From Streptomyces exfoliatus (GTDB taxonomy: Bacteria > Actinomycetota > Actinomycetes > Streptomycetales > Streptomycetaceae), in NCBI RefSeq assembly GCF_000725545.1, contig NZ_KL647056.1, positions 62,001 through 126,000 of the forward strand: a stretch of DNA of 64,000 nucleotides, in the 5' to 3' direction. Under the pieces are notes generated by a model that saw only the letters and a list, made by a program, of their open reading frames with translations, ran no database searches and was not told the origin of the DNA. Within the stretch, counting starts at the first letter, position 1. The number at the start of each line of letters is the position of its first letter. Shown here piece by piece: positions 1 to 8,562 of this stretch. Both the position numbers and the translations under genes were made by a program.

Positions 1-861
1 GCGCAGCACCCCCAGCTCCGGCGGCAGCGGCTCCGGCGCCCGGTGCGCCCGCCCGCCCCGCAGATGCAGCGCCACCTCGCGCGGCAGCACCATCGTCCGC
101 GCCGACACCGGAAGCAGCAGCCCCCGGTCACGCAGCCAACGCACCGGAGGCGCCGGATTCGCCGACACCTCCCCGTACGGCGGGCCCCACACCAGCCGGT
201 CCAGGACTCCCAGCGCCTCGGGGGACGCCGAATCGAGCAGCGCGCCCATGCGGTCCCGGTCCGTGAACAGTCCCGCCAGCGCCGCCACCGCCGACACCGG
301 ATCGTGCGTCGCGGGCAGCCCCGCCGCCGCGATGATCTCCTGCACCCGGCCCGGCGACATCCCCGACGTGGCCTCCGCGACCGTCGGTCCCAGACCCGTC
401 GGCGACGGATGCTGCGCCGAAGGCGCAAGGATCTCCCGGGCGGTCCGCACCAGCTTCAGGCGCTCGTCCTCGCCCCACACGAGCGCCTGCTCACGCAGCA
501 GCGCCAACGCGCCCGGCAGCGCCGCCTCGATCTCCGGATCACCGTCGTCGCCGGTGAGCAGCGCCAGGAGTACGGGGTACGGGGCCGGGTCCGGGGCGAC
601 GGCCAGCGCTTCGGCCGTCTGGAGCGCGAACCGGTCCAGCCGCTCGATGGCCCGCACCACGGAACCCCGCGTACCGGCACGGGTCGCCAGCTGCGTCAGG
701 TCGTTCGGTACGGGACTCAGCAGGTCCGGCCGGGCCCGCAGCAGCGCGGCGAGCCCCTCGTCGCCCCGCGCGCGCAGCGCCTCCGCGAGTGTGCGGGGCG
801 CCGCGGCGGCGCCAGTTCCCTCGGGCACGTGCGCCTCCCGGTCGAGCTCACCGATCCCCAT
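1..861 (-). CDS. Helicase-associated domain protein (C-terminally cut by window edge)
   Basis: A reading frame stays open from the ATG at 861 to the left edge, 287 codons. The visible protein has an Ala/Leu-rich helical N-terminus (LAEALRARGDEGLAALL, then PNDLTQLATRAGTRGSVVRAI), which is the pattern of the Streptomyces helicase-associated (XPB/Ssl2 C-terminal-like) family that carries no helicase motor in its N-terminal half. Two in-frame GTG codons lie 6 and 9 bases upstream, so the start could be slightly earlier; no clear Shine-Dalgarno decides it. It is divergent from the membrane-protein gene at 934. Role is probably DNA binding, inferred from the family only. Confidence 0.7.
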   Translation of the reverse strand, partial: MGIGELDREAHVPEGTGAAAAPRTLAEALRARGDEGLAALLRARPDLLSPVPNDLTQLATRAGTRGSVVRAIERLDRFALQTAEALAVAPDPAPYPVLLALLTGDDGDPEIEAALPGALALLREQALVWGEDERLKLVRTAREILAPSAQHPSPTGLGPTVAEATSGMSPGRVQEIIAAAGLPATHDPVSAVAALAGLFTDRDRMGALLDSASPEALGVLDRLVWGPPYGEVSANPAPPVRWLRDRGLLLPVSARTMVLPREVALHLRGGRAHRAPEPLPPELGVLR

Positions 862-933
862 CCGCACCACGTTAGCCGCTGCGCAGGCGCTAACGTCGGG
901 CCGTACCGGGCGAACCGGCCGTGGAGGGGCACC

Positions 934-1824
934 GTGGGGATCGAGAGCGACCAGTTGGTCTACGACTATCTGAGCCGGGTCGGCGATCTGGCACAGCAGC
1001 GGCAACTGCCGGCGAGCGACCGGATGAAGCTGGTGTCGACACTCCGCGACGAGATCGACCGCCGCCGCGCCACGCACGGCGAGGAGAGCCCGTCGGCGGT
1101 ACGCGGCATCCTCGGCGCCCTGGGCACGCCGGACGAGGTGGTGGAACGGGCGGACCCGGGCGCCTCGGCCCTGGTACCGGAGCCCCGCAAGGGCGACGAG
1201 CCTGTCCCGGCCCCCTCCGACGAAAGCCGTGTCACCGACTGGTGGCGTGCCGACGACACCGACGACGCCGACGGCGTCCTGGGCTTCGTAGGAGGCCTGG
1301 AACGCCCGGACCTCTTCAGTCCGCCGCCCCCGGAACACGACGAGGAGGACGAGGAGGACAGGAAGCCGGAGCCCGCCCTCGGCAAGCGCCGCCGCCTGGC
1401 CCGAATCCTCCGCCGCCGCAGCCCGGAGGCGGAGGCGACAGCGGAACCGACGGCGGAACCGGAGACGGCACCGGCCCCCCGCCCCCGCCTCGCGAACCCC
1501 TTCGTCCTGCTCGCCGCGCTGCTGCTGCTCGGCGGGGCGGCCTTCAGCTCACTGATCGCCCTGGCCGCGGGCTGGCTCCTCGCGTACGGCTCCCGCCGCC
1601 TGACCCCGGGCGAGATCAAGGCCGCCGTCCTGGTGATCCCGGGCGCGGCCGCCGCGTCGGGAGCGGTCTGGCTGTGGGGCCGCGTGGAGGGCCGCTGGGG
1701 AGCGGAGGTGGCGGCGGGCGGGGAGGCGCTGGGAGCAGCGATCTCGGAAACCTGGCCGTGGGTCCTCAGAGGCGCGGCCATCACCTCGGCCCTGTTCCTC
1801 CTGTGGCGATCCCGCAGACACTGA
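934..1824 (+). CDS. Membrane protein with N-terminal HAAS-like domain
   Basis: 296-residue protein starting at a GTG preceded by GGAGG (about 923-927). Residues 1-60 (DQLVYDYLSRVGDLAQ... followed by ALGTPDEVVERA) look like the HAAS/DUF1700-type helical domain that often pairs with PadR regulators. A long acidic, Pro-rich linker with EEDEED and basic RRR stretches follows. The C-terminal ~110 residues hold three or four hydrophobic segments (LLAALLLLGGAAF, AAVLVIPGAAAASGAVW, ITSALFLLW). The frame is open much further upstream, but that extension is the antisense of the neighbouring gene and has no coding character. The precise function is unknown; no PadR gene is adjacent. Confidence 0.75.
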   Translation: MGIESDQLVYDYLSRVGDLAQQRQLPASDRMKLVSTLRDEIDRRRATHGEESPSAVRGILGALGTPDEVVERADPGASALVPEPRKGDEPVPAPSDESRVTDWWRADDTDDADGVLGFVGGLERPDLFSPPPPEHDEEDEEDRKPEPALGKRRRLARILRRRSPEAEATAEPTAEPETAPAPRPRLANPFVLLAALLLLGGAAFSSLIALAAGWLLAYGSRRLTPGEIKAAVLVIPGAAAASGAVWLWGRVEGRWGAEVAAGGEALGAAISETWPWVLRGAAITSALFLLWRSRRH

Positions 1825-1828
1825 CGTA

Positions 1829-2677
1829 TCAGCCCCGCAGCGGCTTCGACAGGCTCGCGTCCGGCTCCGGCTCCCCGTCCTCCTCCGTGTCCGGGCGCCA
1901 CGGAGCCCCCGGTACCACCAGGGGCGAACCCGTCACCGGGTCCGGGACGACGACCGACGTCAGGCCGAACACGTCCCGTACGAGTTCCTCCGTCACGATC
2001 TCGCCCGGCGGGCCCTCCGCGACCACCCGGCCCGCCTTCATGGCGACCAGGTGGTCGGCGTACCGGGCGGCCTGGTTCAGGTCGTGGAGGACCAGGACGA
2101 CCGTGCGGCCGCGCAGCCGGTTCAGGCGGCGGACCAGGTCGAGGACCTCCACCTGGTGGGAGATGTCCAGGTAGGTGGTGGGCTCGTCGAGGAGCAGCAG
2201 GTCGGTCTCCTGCGCGAGGGCCATCGCGATCCACACCCGCTGCCGCTGCCCGCCGGAGAGCGCGTCGACGGACCGGTCGGCGAGCGCGGCGACGTCCGTG
2301 CGTTCCATGGCGTCGGAGACGGCCCGCTCGTCCTCCTCGGACCACTGCTTCCACCAGGCCTGGTGCGGCTGCCGGCCGCGCGAGACCAGGTCGGCGACGG
2401 TGATCGCCTCGGGCGCCACCGGCGTCTGCGGCAGCAGTCCGATGGAGCGGGCGATGCGCTTCGTGGGGAGCTTCGCGAGTTCCTCGCCGTCGAGGAGCAC
2501 CGCGCCGCCGGCCGGCTTGAGGAGCCGGCCGAGCGCCCGCAGGGTGGTGGACTTGCCGCAGGCGTTGGGGCCGACGATCACGGTCACCTTGCCGTCGGGG
2601 ATCGCGAGGTCGAGTTCGTGGACGACGGTGCGGTCCTCGTAGGCGAGCGTCAGCTCGCGCGCGGTCAGCCTGCTCAC
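1829..2677 (-). CDS. Iron-siderophore ABC transporter ATP-binding protein (FecE type)
   Basis: 282-residue ATPase with Walker [10 protein letters not shown] (residues 36-44), signature LSGGQRQR, Walker [13 protein letters not shown] and switch His in VLVLHDLNQ. The HQVEVLDLV and THLD/TYLD style is typical of FepC/FecE subunits that power uptake of ferric siderophores or cobalamin. The GTG start overlaps the stop of the upstream permease in GTGA (2674-2677), so the three genes 3732-4736, 2674-3735 and 1829-2677 form one translationally coupled operon. A C-terminal extension of about 30 residues ([12 protein letters not shown]) is poorly ordered. Substrate is inferred from family. Confidence 0.93.
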   Translation of the reverse strand: MSRLTARELTLAYEDRTVVHELDLAIPDGKVTVIVGPNACGKSTTLRALGRLLKPAGGAVLLDGEELAKLPTKRIARSIGLLPQTPVAPEAITVADLVSRGRQPHQAWWKQWSEEDERAVSDAMERTDVAALADRSVDALSGGQRQRVWIAMALAQETDLLLLDEPTTYLDISHQVEVLDLVRRLNRLRGRTVVLVLHDLNQAARYADHLVAMKAGRVVAEGPPGEIVTEELVRDVFGLTSVVVPDPVTGSPLVVPGAPWRPDTEEDGEPEPDASLSKPLRG

Positions 2678-3735
2678 GCCTTGCCTCCTGCGGATGCGGT
2701 ACGGCTCCGGACGATGAGCCAGATCAGATACGGGGCGCCGACCGCCGCCGTGAGGACTCCCACCGGCAGTTCGACGGGGGAGAGGAGCCGCCTGCCGAGC
2801 AGGTCGGCGAGGACGACGACCGCGGCGCCGGTCAGCGCGGAGCAGAGCAGCGGGATCTGCGCGGTCCTGGTCATGCGCCGGGCGATCTGCGGGGCGAGGA
2901 GCGCCACGAAGTCGACGGGCCCCGCGACGCCGGTCGCGACGGACGCGAGGACGACGCCGACGGCGACGAGCCCGAGCCGGACGCCGCCGAGGCGTACGCC
3001 GAGCGCGGTCGCCGTGTCGTCGTCGAGGGACACGGTCCGCTGGGCGCGGGCCGCCCACAGCACGGCGGGCAGCATGAGGAGCAGCGTCCAGCGGATGGGC
3101 GCGGACTCGTCCCAGCCGCGCCCGTTGAGGGAGCCGGTCATCCAGATCTGGGCCTGCTGGGCGACGAGGTAGTCGCCCTTGGTCATGAAGAGGGTGGTGA
3201 GGGACCGCAGGGCGATGGCGAAGCCGATGCCGATGAGGACGAAGCGGGTGGCGTGCAGTCCGCCGCGCCAGGCGAAGACGTACACGAGCGCGGCGGCGAG
3301 GACGCCGCCGGCGATCGAGAGGTACGGCAGGACGGTGTACGAGGTGAGGCCGAAGGTCATCGCGGCGACGGTGACGGCTCCGGCGCCCTGGCTGATGCCG
3401 ATGATGTCGGGGCTGGCGAGCGGGTTGCGGGCGACGGTCTGGATGAGCGCGCCGGCGATCCCGAAGGCGGCGCCGACGGCGAGGGCGACGACGAGCCGGG
3501 GCTCGCGGAGTTCCTCGACGACGAACGTGGAGGGCGACGGCTGCCCGAGCAGGATCCGTACGACCTCGGTGGGGCCGACGAACCGTTCGCCGACGCAGAG
3601 GTAGGCGACGGAGGCCGCGGCGAGCAGGAGCAGCAGGCCCACGGCGACGAGGGCGGAGCGCCGGTGGAGCAGGAAGGAGGCGCGTCCGGCGCGGACGATC
3701 CCGTAGCCCGCGGGCCTCAGGTTCACGGTGGTCAC
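2674..3735 (-). CDS. FecCD-family ABC transporter permease (second subunit)
   Basis: 353-residue polytopic membrane protein of the BtuC/FecD fold: repeated hydrophobic segments, the family motif [19 protein letters not shown], and [15 protein letters not shown] near the C-terminal coupling helix followed by the [26 protein letters not shown] block. It would pair with the permease encoded immediately upstream to form the heterodimeric channel. GTG start chosen because it sits in a 4-base GTGA overlap with the preceding stop (3732-3735); the much longer open frame upstream is antisense/other-frame sequence. Confidence 0.93.
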   Translation of the reverse strand: MTTVNLRPAGYGIVRAGRASFLLHRRSALVAVGLLLLLAAASVAYLCVGERFVGPTEVVRILLGQPSPSTFVVEELREPRLVVALAVGAAFGIAGALIQTVARNPLASPDIIGISQGAGAVTVAAMTFGLTSYTVLPYLSIAGGVLAAALVYVFAWRGGLHATRFVLIGIGFAIALRSLTTLFMTKGDYLVAQQAQIWMTGSLNGRGWDESAPIRWTLLLMLPAVLWAARAQRTVSLDDDTATALGVRLGGVRLGLVAVGVVLASVATGVAGPVDFVALLAPQIARRMTRTAQIPLLCSALTGAAVVVLADLLGRRLLSPVELPVGVLTAAVGAPYLIWLIVRSRTASAGGKA

Positions 3736-4736
3736 GCGGGCACCGCCTTCCGGCGTACGAGCGTGACCAGGAACGGCACGCCGATCAGGGCGGTCATCAC
3801 TCCGGCCGGTACCTCGCCCGGCGGGAACACGATCCGTCCGGCGACGTCGGCGACGAGCAGCATCACCGGGCCGATGACGGCGGCCATCGGCAGGACCCAG
3901 CGGTGGTCGGAGCCGACGATGGCCCGTGCGATGTGGGGGACGGCGAGGCCGACGAAGGCGACGGGTCCCGCGGCGGCGACGGCCGCGCCGGTGAGGACGG
4001 TCGCGCCGATCCCGCCGACGATCCGTACGGTCGCGACGCGCTGCCCGAGCCCCTTGGCGACGTCCTCGCCGAGCGCGAGCGCGTCGAGCCCGCGGGCCAC
4101 GGAGACGACGAGGACCGCGCCGAGCAGCAGGAAGGGCCAGATCTGGCCGACGATCTGGGTGTCGCGGCCGTCGAGCGAGCCGATCTGCCAGAACCGGAAC
4201 TCGTCGAGGGCGGAGGCCCTGGTGGTGAGGATGCCGGTGGTGACGGAGAGCAGCAGCGCGTTGATCGCGGCGCCGCCGAGCGCCAGCTTCACGGGGGTGG
4301 CGCCGCCGCGTCCGCCGGAGGCGACGGCGTGGACGGCGACCGCGGCGAGCGCGGCTCCGGCGAAGGCGAACCACACGTAGCCGGTGAGGCTGTGCACCCC
4401 GAAGAAGGCGATGGCGAGGACGACGCCGACGGAGGAGCCCTGGCTGATGCCGAGGATGCCGGGGTCGGCGATCGGGTTGCGGGTGATGCCCTGGAGGGCG
4501 GTGCCGGCGAGCGCGAGGGCGGCACCGACCATCAGCCCGATGAGCGTGCGGGGGACGCGCAGCTGCCGTACGACCTCGGCGTCGGGGCTCGTACCGCCGT
4601 GCAGCAGGGCGTCGAACACCGTGGACGGGGCGATGGCGCGGGCGCCGACGGCGAGGCTGAGGAGGACGGCGAGGAGCAGGGCGACGACAGCCGCCGAGGT
4701 CGCGAGGACCCGTCTGGTACGGAAAGCGGCTGGCAT
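3732..4736 (-). CDS. FecCD-family ABC transporter permease (first subunit)
   Basis: 334-residue membrane protein, first gene of the importer operon. It has the N-terminal helix after a basic RTRR start, the motif [19 protein letters not shown], and [15 protein letters not shown] plus [20 protein letters not shown] at the C-terminus, all characteristic of ferric-siderophore permeases. The ATG at 4736 is the first convincing start. No substrate-binding lipoprotein gene is present on either side, so the binding protein must be encoded elsewhere. A weak iron-box-like sequence lies about 65 bases upstream (4799-4818), in the divergent promoter region shared with the HAD gene. Confidence 0.93.
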   Translation of the reverse strand: MPAAFRTRRVLATSAAVVALLLAVLLSLAVGARAIAPSTVFDALLHGGTSPDAEVVRQLRVPRTLIGLMVGAALALAGTALQGITRNPIADPGILGISQGSSVGVVLAIAFFGVHSLTGYVWFAFAGAALAAVAVHAVASGGRGGATPVKLALGGAAINALLLSVTTGILTTRASALDEFRFWQIGSLDGRDTQIVGQIWPFLLLGAVLVVSVARGLDALALGEDVAKGLGQRVATVRIVGGIGATVLTGAAVAAAGPVAFVGLAVPHIARAIVGSDHRWVLPMAAVIGPVMLLVADVAGRIVFPPGEVPAGVMTALIGVPFLVTLVRRKAVPA

Positions 4737-4798
4737 CAGGACCCATCGGGTGGTGCGTCGGGGGTGCGGCGGTGGTACGTCGGGAGTGCGGGGTTCGG

Positions 4799-4818
4799 TA
4801 AGGCTTGGCTCAGTGTAA
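4799..4818. promoter_or_regulatory. Possible DmdR/DtxR iron box
   Basis: The sequence TAAGGCTTGGCTCAGTGTAA lies between the divergent FecCDE-type operon and the HAD gene. It agrees at about 11 of 19 positions with the actinobacterial iron box TTAGGTTAGGCTAACCTAA, including the central GGCT. A DmdR1-type regulator gene is present in this window (59493). The match is partial, so this is a hypothesis. Confidence 0.35.
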
Positions 4819-4860
4819 GCAGCACCGAGATTCGAACACCCGACCCGGAGGTCCCCCAGA

Positions 4861-4872
4861 ATGAGTGCATGA
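4861..4872 (+). promoter_or_regulatory. Three-codon mini-ORF coupled to the HAD gene start
   Basis: ATG AGT GCA TGA is placed 9 bases after the only good Shine-Dalgarno (GGAGG, 4847-4851), and its stop overlaps the ATG of the HAD gene (ATGA, 4869-4872). Ribosomes may therefore load at the mini-ORF and reinitiate on the HAD gene. Alternatively the ribosome binding site simply serves the second ATG at 17 bases. Confidence 0.3.
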
Positions 4873-5528
4873 CGACCACGCCCGCCACGCCCGCCGCCCC
4901 CACGCCCCCGCCCGCCCCCGGCTCCCCGCTCACCGTCGGCTTCGACCTCGACCTGACGCTGATCGACACCCGCCCCGGCATCAGGGCGGCCTGGCAGGCC
5001 TTCGCCGCCGAGACCGGCGCCGAGATCGACGCGGACCTCGTCGTCACCCGCCTCGGCCCGCCCCTCGAACACGAGATGGCGTACTGGTTCCCCGAGGAGC
5101 ACGTCACGGAGATGGTGGCCCGCTACCGGGCGCTCTACCCGACGTACGCGATCGAGCCCTCGCACCCGATGCCGGGCGCCCGGGACGCGATCGAGGCGGT
5201 ACGCGAGGCCGGCGGGCGCACCATCGTCGTCACCGCGAAGAACGGCCCGCACGCCGAGCTGCACCTCGCGCACCTCGGCATCACCCCGGACGCCGTCGCG
5301 GGCGGCCTGTGGGCCGAGGGCAAGGCGGAGGCCCTGCGCGCCCACGGCGCCCGGGTGTACGTCGGGGACCACGTCGGGGACGTCCGCGGCGCCATGACGG
5401 CGGGCGCCCTGTCGGTGGCCGTGGCGACCGGCCCCTGCGCCGCCGAGGAGCTGAAGGAGGCCGGCGCGGACGTGGTCCTGCCTGACCTGACGGACTTCCG
5501 TCCCTGGTGGGAGGGCTACCTGGCCTGA
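4869..5528 (+). CDS. HAD-superfamily hydrolase (phosphoglycolate-phosphatase-like)
   Basis: 219-residue HAD phosphatase. Motif I is FDLDLTLID with nucleophile Asp26 and acid/base Asp28; motif II is in IVVTAKNGP; the conserved Lys is in GLWAEGKAEAL; motif IV is VYVGDHVGDVRGA. The cap region with EMAYWFPEEHVTEMVARYRALYP between motifs I and II is a small helical C1 cap, as in Gph-like enzymes. The N-terminus is preceded by a Pro/Ala/Thr-rich tail of about 20 residues. The substrate cannot be told from sequence. Its 3' end overlaps the convergent membrane-protein gene by 13 bases. Confidence 0.88.
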   Translation: MTTTPATPAAPTPPPAPGSPLTVGFDLDLTLIDTRPGIRAAWQAFAAETGAEIDADLVVTRLGPPLEHEMAYWFPEEHVTEMVARYRALYPTYAIEPSHPMPGARDAIEAVREAGGRTIVVTAKNGPHAELHLAHLGITPDAVAGGLWAEGKAEALRAHGARVYVGDHVGDVRGAMTAGALSVAVATGPCAAEELKEAGADVVLPDLTDFRPWWEGYLA

Positions 5529-5794
5529 ACCGGTGCGGCGGCCCCGGCCTTGGCCTGCCGCCGCTGCGCGGCGATGGCCCGCAGCACACCGGCGCCGGCG
5601 ACGAGGAATCCGACGCCCATCAGCATGGAGACGGTGTACGCGACGGTGGGGAACGGGTCGGTGCCGAGGAACAGCGGAGCCACGGTGACCAGCGTCGCCA
5701 CCGCGCCGACGGCGAAGAGGACGACACCGGCCTTGACGAGGCCGTCACCCGGAGCGCTGTCGTTCGCCGGTGCGGCAGGGGTTTCACTACGCAT
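5516..5794 (-). CDS. Small two-helix membrane protein
   Basis: 92 residues beginning MRSETPAAPAND. Two hydrophobic segments (AGVVLFAVGAVATLVTVAPLF and TVSMLMGVGFLVAGAGVL) are separated by a short loop, ending with a basic RRQAK tail. No recognised enzymatic motif. It is convergent with, and overlaps, the HAD gene, and divergent from the cold-shock gene. Function unknown. Confidence 0.75.
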   Translation of the reverse strand: MRSETPAAPANDSAPGDGLVKAGVVLFAVGAVATLVTVAPLFLGTDPFPTVAYTVSMLMGVGFLVAGAGVLRAIAAQRRQAKAGAAAPVQAR

Positions 5795-5935
5795 CCAGCC
5801 AGGGTAGTTCCCAGGCCACAGGAACACACCGGCACCGTCTTGTCACCGGCCTCCGGGCCATTAGCCTTGGTGCCGGCGGGTCGGTGGACCCGCTGTTCGC
5901 CATACCCGACGACGAGTACGAGGACGAGGACAGAC

Positions 5936-6319
5936 GTGCCTACCGGCAAGGTCAAATGGTTCAACCCCGAGAAGGGCTTCGGCTTTCTCTCCCGTGACGA
6001 CGGCGGCGACGTCTTCGTCCACTCGTCGGTGCTCCCTGCCGGAGTCGACGCACTGAAGCCGGGGCAGCGGGTGGAGTTCGGGGTCGTCGCCGGTCAGCGC
6101 GGCGACCAGGCGCTCACCGTCACGATCCTCGACCCGACCCCGTCCGTCGCCGCGGCCCAGCGCCGCAAGCCCGACGAACTGGCGTCCATCGTGCAGGACC
6201 TGACGACGCTCCTGGAGAACATCACACCGGCCCTGGAACGGGGCCGCTACCCGGAGAAGACCCAGGGCAAGAAGATCGCCGGCCTGCTGCGCGCGGTCGC
6301 CGACCAGCTCGACGTGTAG
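5936..6319 (+). CDS. Cold-shock-domain protein with C-terminal extension
   Basis: 127 residues. The N-terminal ~65 residues form a cold-shock domain: GKVKWFNPEKGFGFLSRDDGGDVFVHSS contains RNP1 (KGFGFL) and RNP2 (VFVHS), expected to bind single-stranded RNA/DNA. Unlike the usual ~67-residue Csp proteins, it continues with a roughly 60-residue helical tail (DELASIVQDLTTLLENI...GLLRAVADQLDV), a known Streptomyces variant. The GTG start gives the canonical (V)PTGKVKWFN N-terminus. It converges with mqnD, with only 10 bases between stops. Confidence 0.92.
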   Translation: MPTGKVKWFNPEKGFGFLSRDDGGDVFVHSSVLPAGVDALKPGQRVEFGVVAGQRGDQALTVTILDPTPSVAAAQRRKPDELASIVQDLTTLLENITPALERGRYPEKTQGKKIAGLLRAVADQLDV

Positions 6320-6329
6320 TCCGGAAGGT

Positions 6330-7184
6330 TCAGGGGAACGACAGCGCGTCCGGGCCGAGGGGCGGTACGAGTCCCTCGGCCGCGGCGCGGGTGAGCAGCC
6401 CGCGGACCGCCGCGTAGCCGTGCTCGCCGAGGTCGGCCGTGAACTCGTTGACGTAGAGGCCGATGTGCTGGTCGGCCACCTTCGGGTCCATCTCCTGCGC
6501 GTGCTCCAGGACGTACGGGCGGGAGACCGACGGGTCGTCCCAGGCCATCCGTACCGAGGCGCGGGCGGCCTCGGCGAGCCGCTCGAGGGTCTCGGCGCCC
6601 AGCGAGCGGCGGGCGACGATCGCGCCGAGCGGGATCGGCAGCCCGGTCGTGGACTCCCAGTGCTCGCCCATGTCGGCGAGGCAGTGCAGTCCGTACTCCC
6701 GGTACGTGAAGCGGGCCTCGTGGATGACGAGCCCCGCGTCGACCTTCCCGTCGCGTACGGCGGGCATGATCTCGTGGAACGGCATCACGACGACGTTCCC
6801 GACCCCGCCCGGCACGCTCTCGGCCGCCCACAGCCGGAACAGCAGGTACGCGGTGGACCGCTCGCTCGGCACCGCGACCGTCTTCCCCGCGAGATCGGCC
6901 CCGGTGCCGTCCTCGCGCGTGAGGACCAGCGGCCCGCAGCCGCGGCCCAGGGCGCCGCCGCAGGGCAGCAGCGCGTACTCGTCGAGGATCCACGGCAGCA
7001 CGGCGTACGACACCTTGAGGACGTCGTGGTCGTCGTCACCGCCCTCCGCCCAGCCGTTGGTGACGTCGATGTCCGCGAAGGTCACGTCGAGCCGGGGCGC
7101 CCCGGGGACGCGGCCGTGGGCCCAGGCGTCGAAGACGAAGGTGTCGTTCGGGCAGGGCGAGTAGGCGATCTTCAGCTTGGTCAC
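6330..7184 (-). CDS. mqnD: MqnD, 1,4-dihydroxy-6-naphthoate synthase
   Basis: 284-residue periplasmic-binding-protein-like enzyme of the futalosine pathway; it converts cyclic de-hypoxanthine futalosine to 1,4-dihydroxy-6-naphthoate for menaquinone synthesis. The N-terminus KIAYSPCPNDTFVFDAWAHG, the segment VLKVSYAVLPWILDEYALLPCGGALGRGCGPL and VIHEARFTYREYGL are diagnostic of the MqnD/MqnA family. It is cytosolic with no signal peptide. The GTG start at 7184 lies in a GTGA overlap with a 9-codon mini-ORF generated by a 26-base duplication, which itself overlaps the stop of mqnB (see repeat at 7173). Confidence 0.95.
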   Translation of the reverse strand: MTKLKIAYSPCPNDTFVFDAWAHGRVPGAPRLDVTFADIDVTNGWAEGGDDDHDVLKVSYAVLPWILDEYALLPCGGALGRGCGPLVLTREDGTGADLAGKTVAVPSERSTAYLLFRLWAAESVPGGVGNVVVMPFHEIMPAVRDGKVDAGLVIHEARFTYREYGLHCLADMGEHWESTTGLPIPLGAIVARRSLGAETLERLAEAARASVRMAWDDPSVSRPYVLEHAQEMDPKVADQHIGLYVNEFTADLGEHGYAAVRGLLTRAAAEGLVPPLGPDALSFP

Positions 7185-7215
7185 GACGGCTCCAGCTCCA
7201 GCTTGGTCACGACGG
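7173..7215 (-). repeat. 26-base tandem duplication of the mqnB/mqnD junction
   Basis: The 17-mer CCGTCGTGACCAAGCTG (minus strand) occurs twice, at 7199-7215 and 7173-7189, offset by 26 bases; the preceding bases (GACCTTGAC / GAGCTGGAG) are diverged copies. Each copy carries a GTGACC start. The upstream GTG (7210) overlaps the mqnB stop and opens a 9-codon ORF (VTKLELEPS) whose TGA overlaps the real mqnD GTG (7184). Because 26 is not a multiple of 3, the two starts are in different frames. Confidence 0.85.
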
Positions 7216-7980
7216 GTCAAGGTCCACGAAGACGGTCTTGCCGAGCAGCCCGAAGGCGTGCCCGAGCGATTCCAGGGCCTCGCCGATGCGCCAGGCGGCG
7301 CGGTCGCGGGGGCCGACGGCGTTCGACACGGCGCGGATCTCGACGGCGGGGACGCCGTACGCGGCGGCGGCCTCGGCGACGCCGAAGCCCTCCATCGCCT
7401 CGGCGGCGGCTCCGGGATGGCGTGCCGCGAGTTCGGCGGCGCGTCCGGCGGTGCCGGTGACGGTCGAGACGGTGAGGACGGGCCCGACGGTGTGCGCCCG
7501 GCCCCCGGCGGTGAGGGCGGCGGCGATACGGCCGGTCAGGGCCTCCGGCACGGCGTGCGCGGACCGGCCGAAGCCGAGTTCCTCGACGGTGAGGTAGCCG
7601 TCGGGGGTCTGGGCGCCGAGGTCGGCGGCGACGACGGACGCCGAGACGACGACCGACCCGATCGGCGCGAGGGGGACGAATCCGCCGGCGATCCCGGCGG
7701 AGACGATCAGGTCGTAGGGGGTGCCGGCGCCCGCTTCCGTCAGCGAGGCGTACGCGAGTGCCGTTCCCGTCGCGGCGGCGACGGCCGCGGGACCGACCCC
7801 GCCGACGAGCACGTCGACGAGCACGCCGGCGCGACCGGCCGGCGCCGACCCGTCCGTGTGGCGGCGCAGGACGAAGCCGCCCGGCAGCGGGACGAGCTCC
7901 TGGCCGCCGAGGCCGAGGCCGGCGGAGACGGAGTCCGCCTCCGCCGCCACGGCCGTCACGATCAGGATCCGGTGGAGCAC
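7207..7980 (-). CDS. mqnB: MqnB, futalosine hydrolase
   Basis: 257-residue nucleosidase of the MTA/SAH nucleosidase fold; it hydrolyses futalosine to de-hypoxanthine futalosine plus hypoxanthine. It begins RILIVTAVAAEADSV and has VDVLVGGVGPAAVAAATG for the base pocket and IVSAGIAGGF. AEAMEGFGVAEAAAAYGVPAVEIRAVSN carries the catalytic/ribose-binding Glu and SN motif. GTG start at 7980 lies 7 bases after the stop of the DUF2771 gene, with a GAAGGAA element inside that gene's end. Operon order is DUF2771-mqnB-mqnD. Confidence 0.95.
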   Translation of the reverse strand: MLHRILIVTAVAAEADSVSAGLGLGGQELVPLPGGFVLRRHTDGSAPAGRAGVLVDVLVGGVGPAAVAAATGTALAYASLTEAGAGTPYDLIVSAGIAGGFVPLAPIGSVVVSASVVAADLGAQTPDGYLTVEELGFGRSAHAVPEALTGRIAAALTAGGRAHTVGPVLTVSTVTGTAGRAAELAARHPGAAAEAMEGFGVAEAAAAYGVPAVEIRAVSNAVGPRDRAAWRIGEALESLGHAFGLLGKTVFVDLDPS

Positions 7981-7987
7981 CGGAGGA

Positions 7988-8467
7988 TCAGGATTCCTTC
8001 TTCAGCTGGAAGTGCCAGACACCGGTCAGCTTCTTGCCGGTGTTCTCGACGATGGTCACCTGGGTCTTGTCGGTGGCCTCGCCGCCCTGGCTGGAGAAGA
8101 AGGCGCTGGCCGGAATGGTCCGGTACGTCTTCTTGTACGGCTCCGGCTCGGCCTGCTGGCCGCCGAGGAAGATCGTCCAGCCGTTGTCCGCGATCTCGGG
8201 GTCGACCCCGAAGCGGACCTTGTCGTCCATCGCGACGGTGATGGTCTTTTCGGCCTTCTTGTTGAGGCACTGCTGGATCTGCGACTCCTTGATGGCGTCG
8301 CCGTCGTTGTAGCAGGCGGCCTCGGAGTGGATCGAGTCGGTCCCGACCGTCACGGTCGCGAGCGGAGTCGGCTTGTCGCAGGCGGAGAGAACGAGGAGCC
8401 CGGCGGAGACGGCCCCGAGGGCGACGGCGGCCCGGCGGCCCGAGCCGGAGAAGAACGCAACGGTCAT
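7988..8467 (-). CDS. DUF2771 lipoprotein
   Basis: 159 residues. An N-terminal signal segment (RRAAVALGAVSAGLLVLSAC) ends in a lipobox LSAC, predicting a lipid-anchored exported protein. The mature part contains two further Cys residues (AACYNDG...IQQCLNKK) likely to form a disulfide, and a beta-rich C-terminus (QVTIVENTGKKLTGVWHFQLKKES). This matches the uncharacterised DUF2771 family that sits beside mqnB in Streptomyces. Its link to menaquinone synthesis is positional only. Confidence 0.85.
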   Translation of the reverse strand: MTVAFFSGSGRRAAVALGAVSAGLLVLSACDKPTPLATVTVGTDSIHSEAACYNDGDAIKESQIQQCLNKKAEKTITVAMDDKVRFGVDPEIADNGWTIFLGGQQAEPEPYKKTYRTIPASAFFSSQGGEATDKTQVTIVENTGKKLTGVWHFQLKKES

Positions 8468-8562
8468 GAGCCGAAGGCTATCGGGCCGCCGCGCCCGCGC
8501 CACGCCGGGGTACGGCGTGCCGCCTTCCGGTACGGATCCGTACCCGGTCCGAACGAGAGGCC

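Noticed and set aside
43..930. Long + strand open frame extending the membrane protein N-terminally
   Set aside because: Arg/Pro-rich translation antisense to the helicase-associated gene; the GTG at 934 has a good ribosome site.
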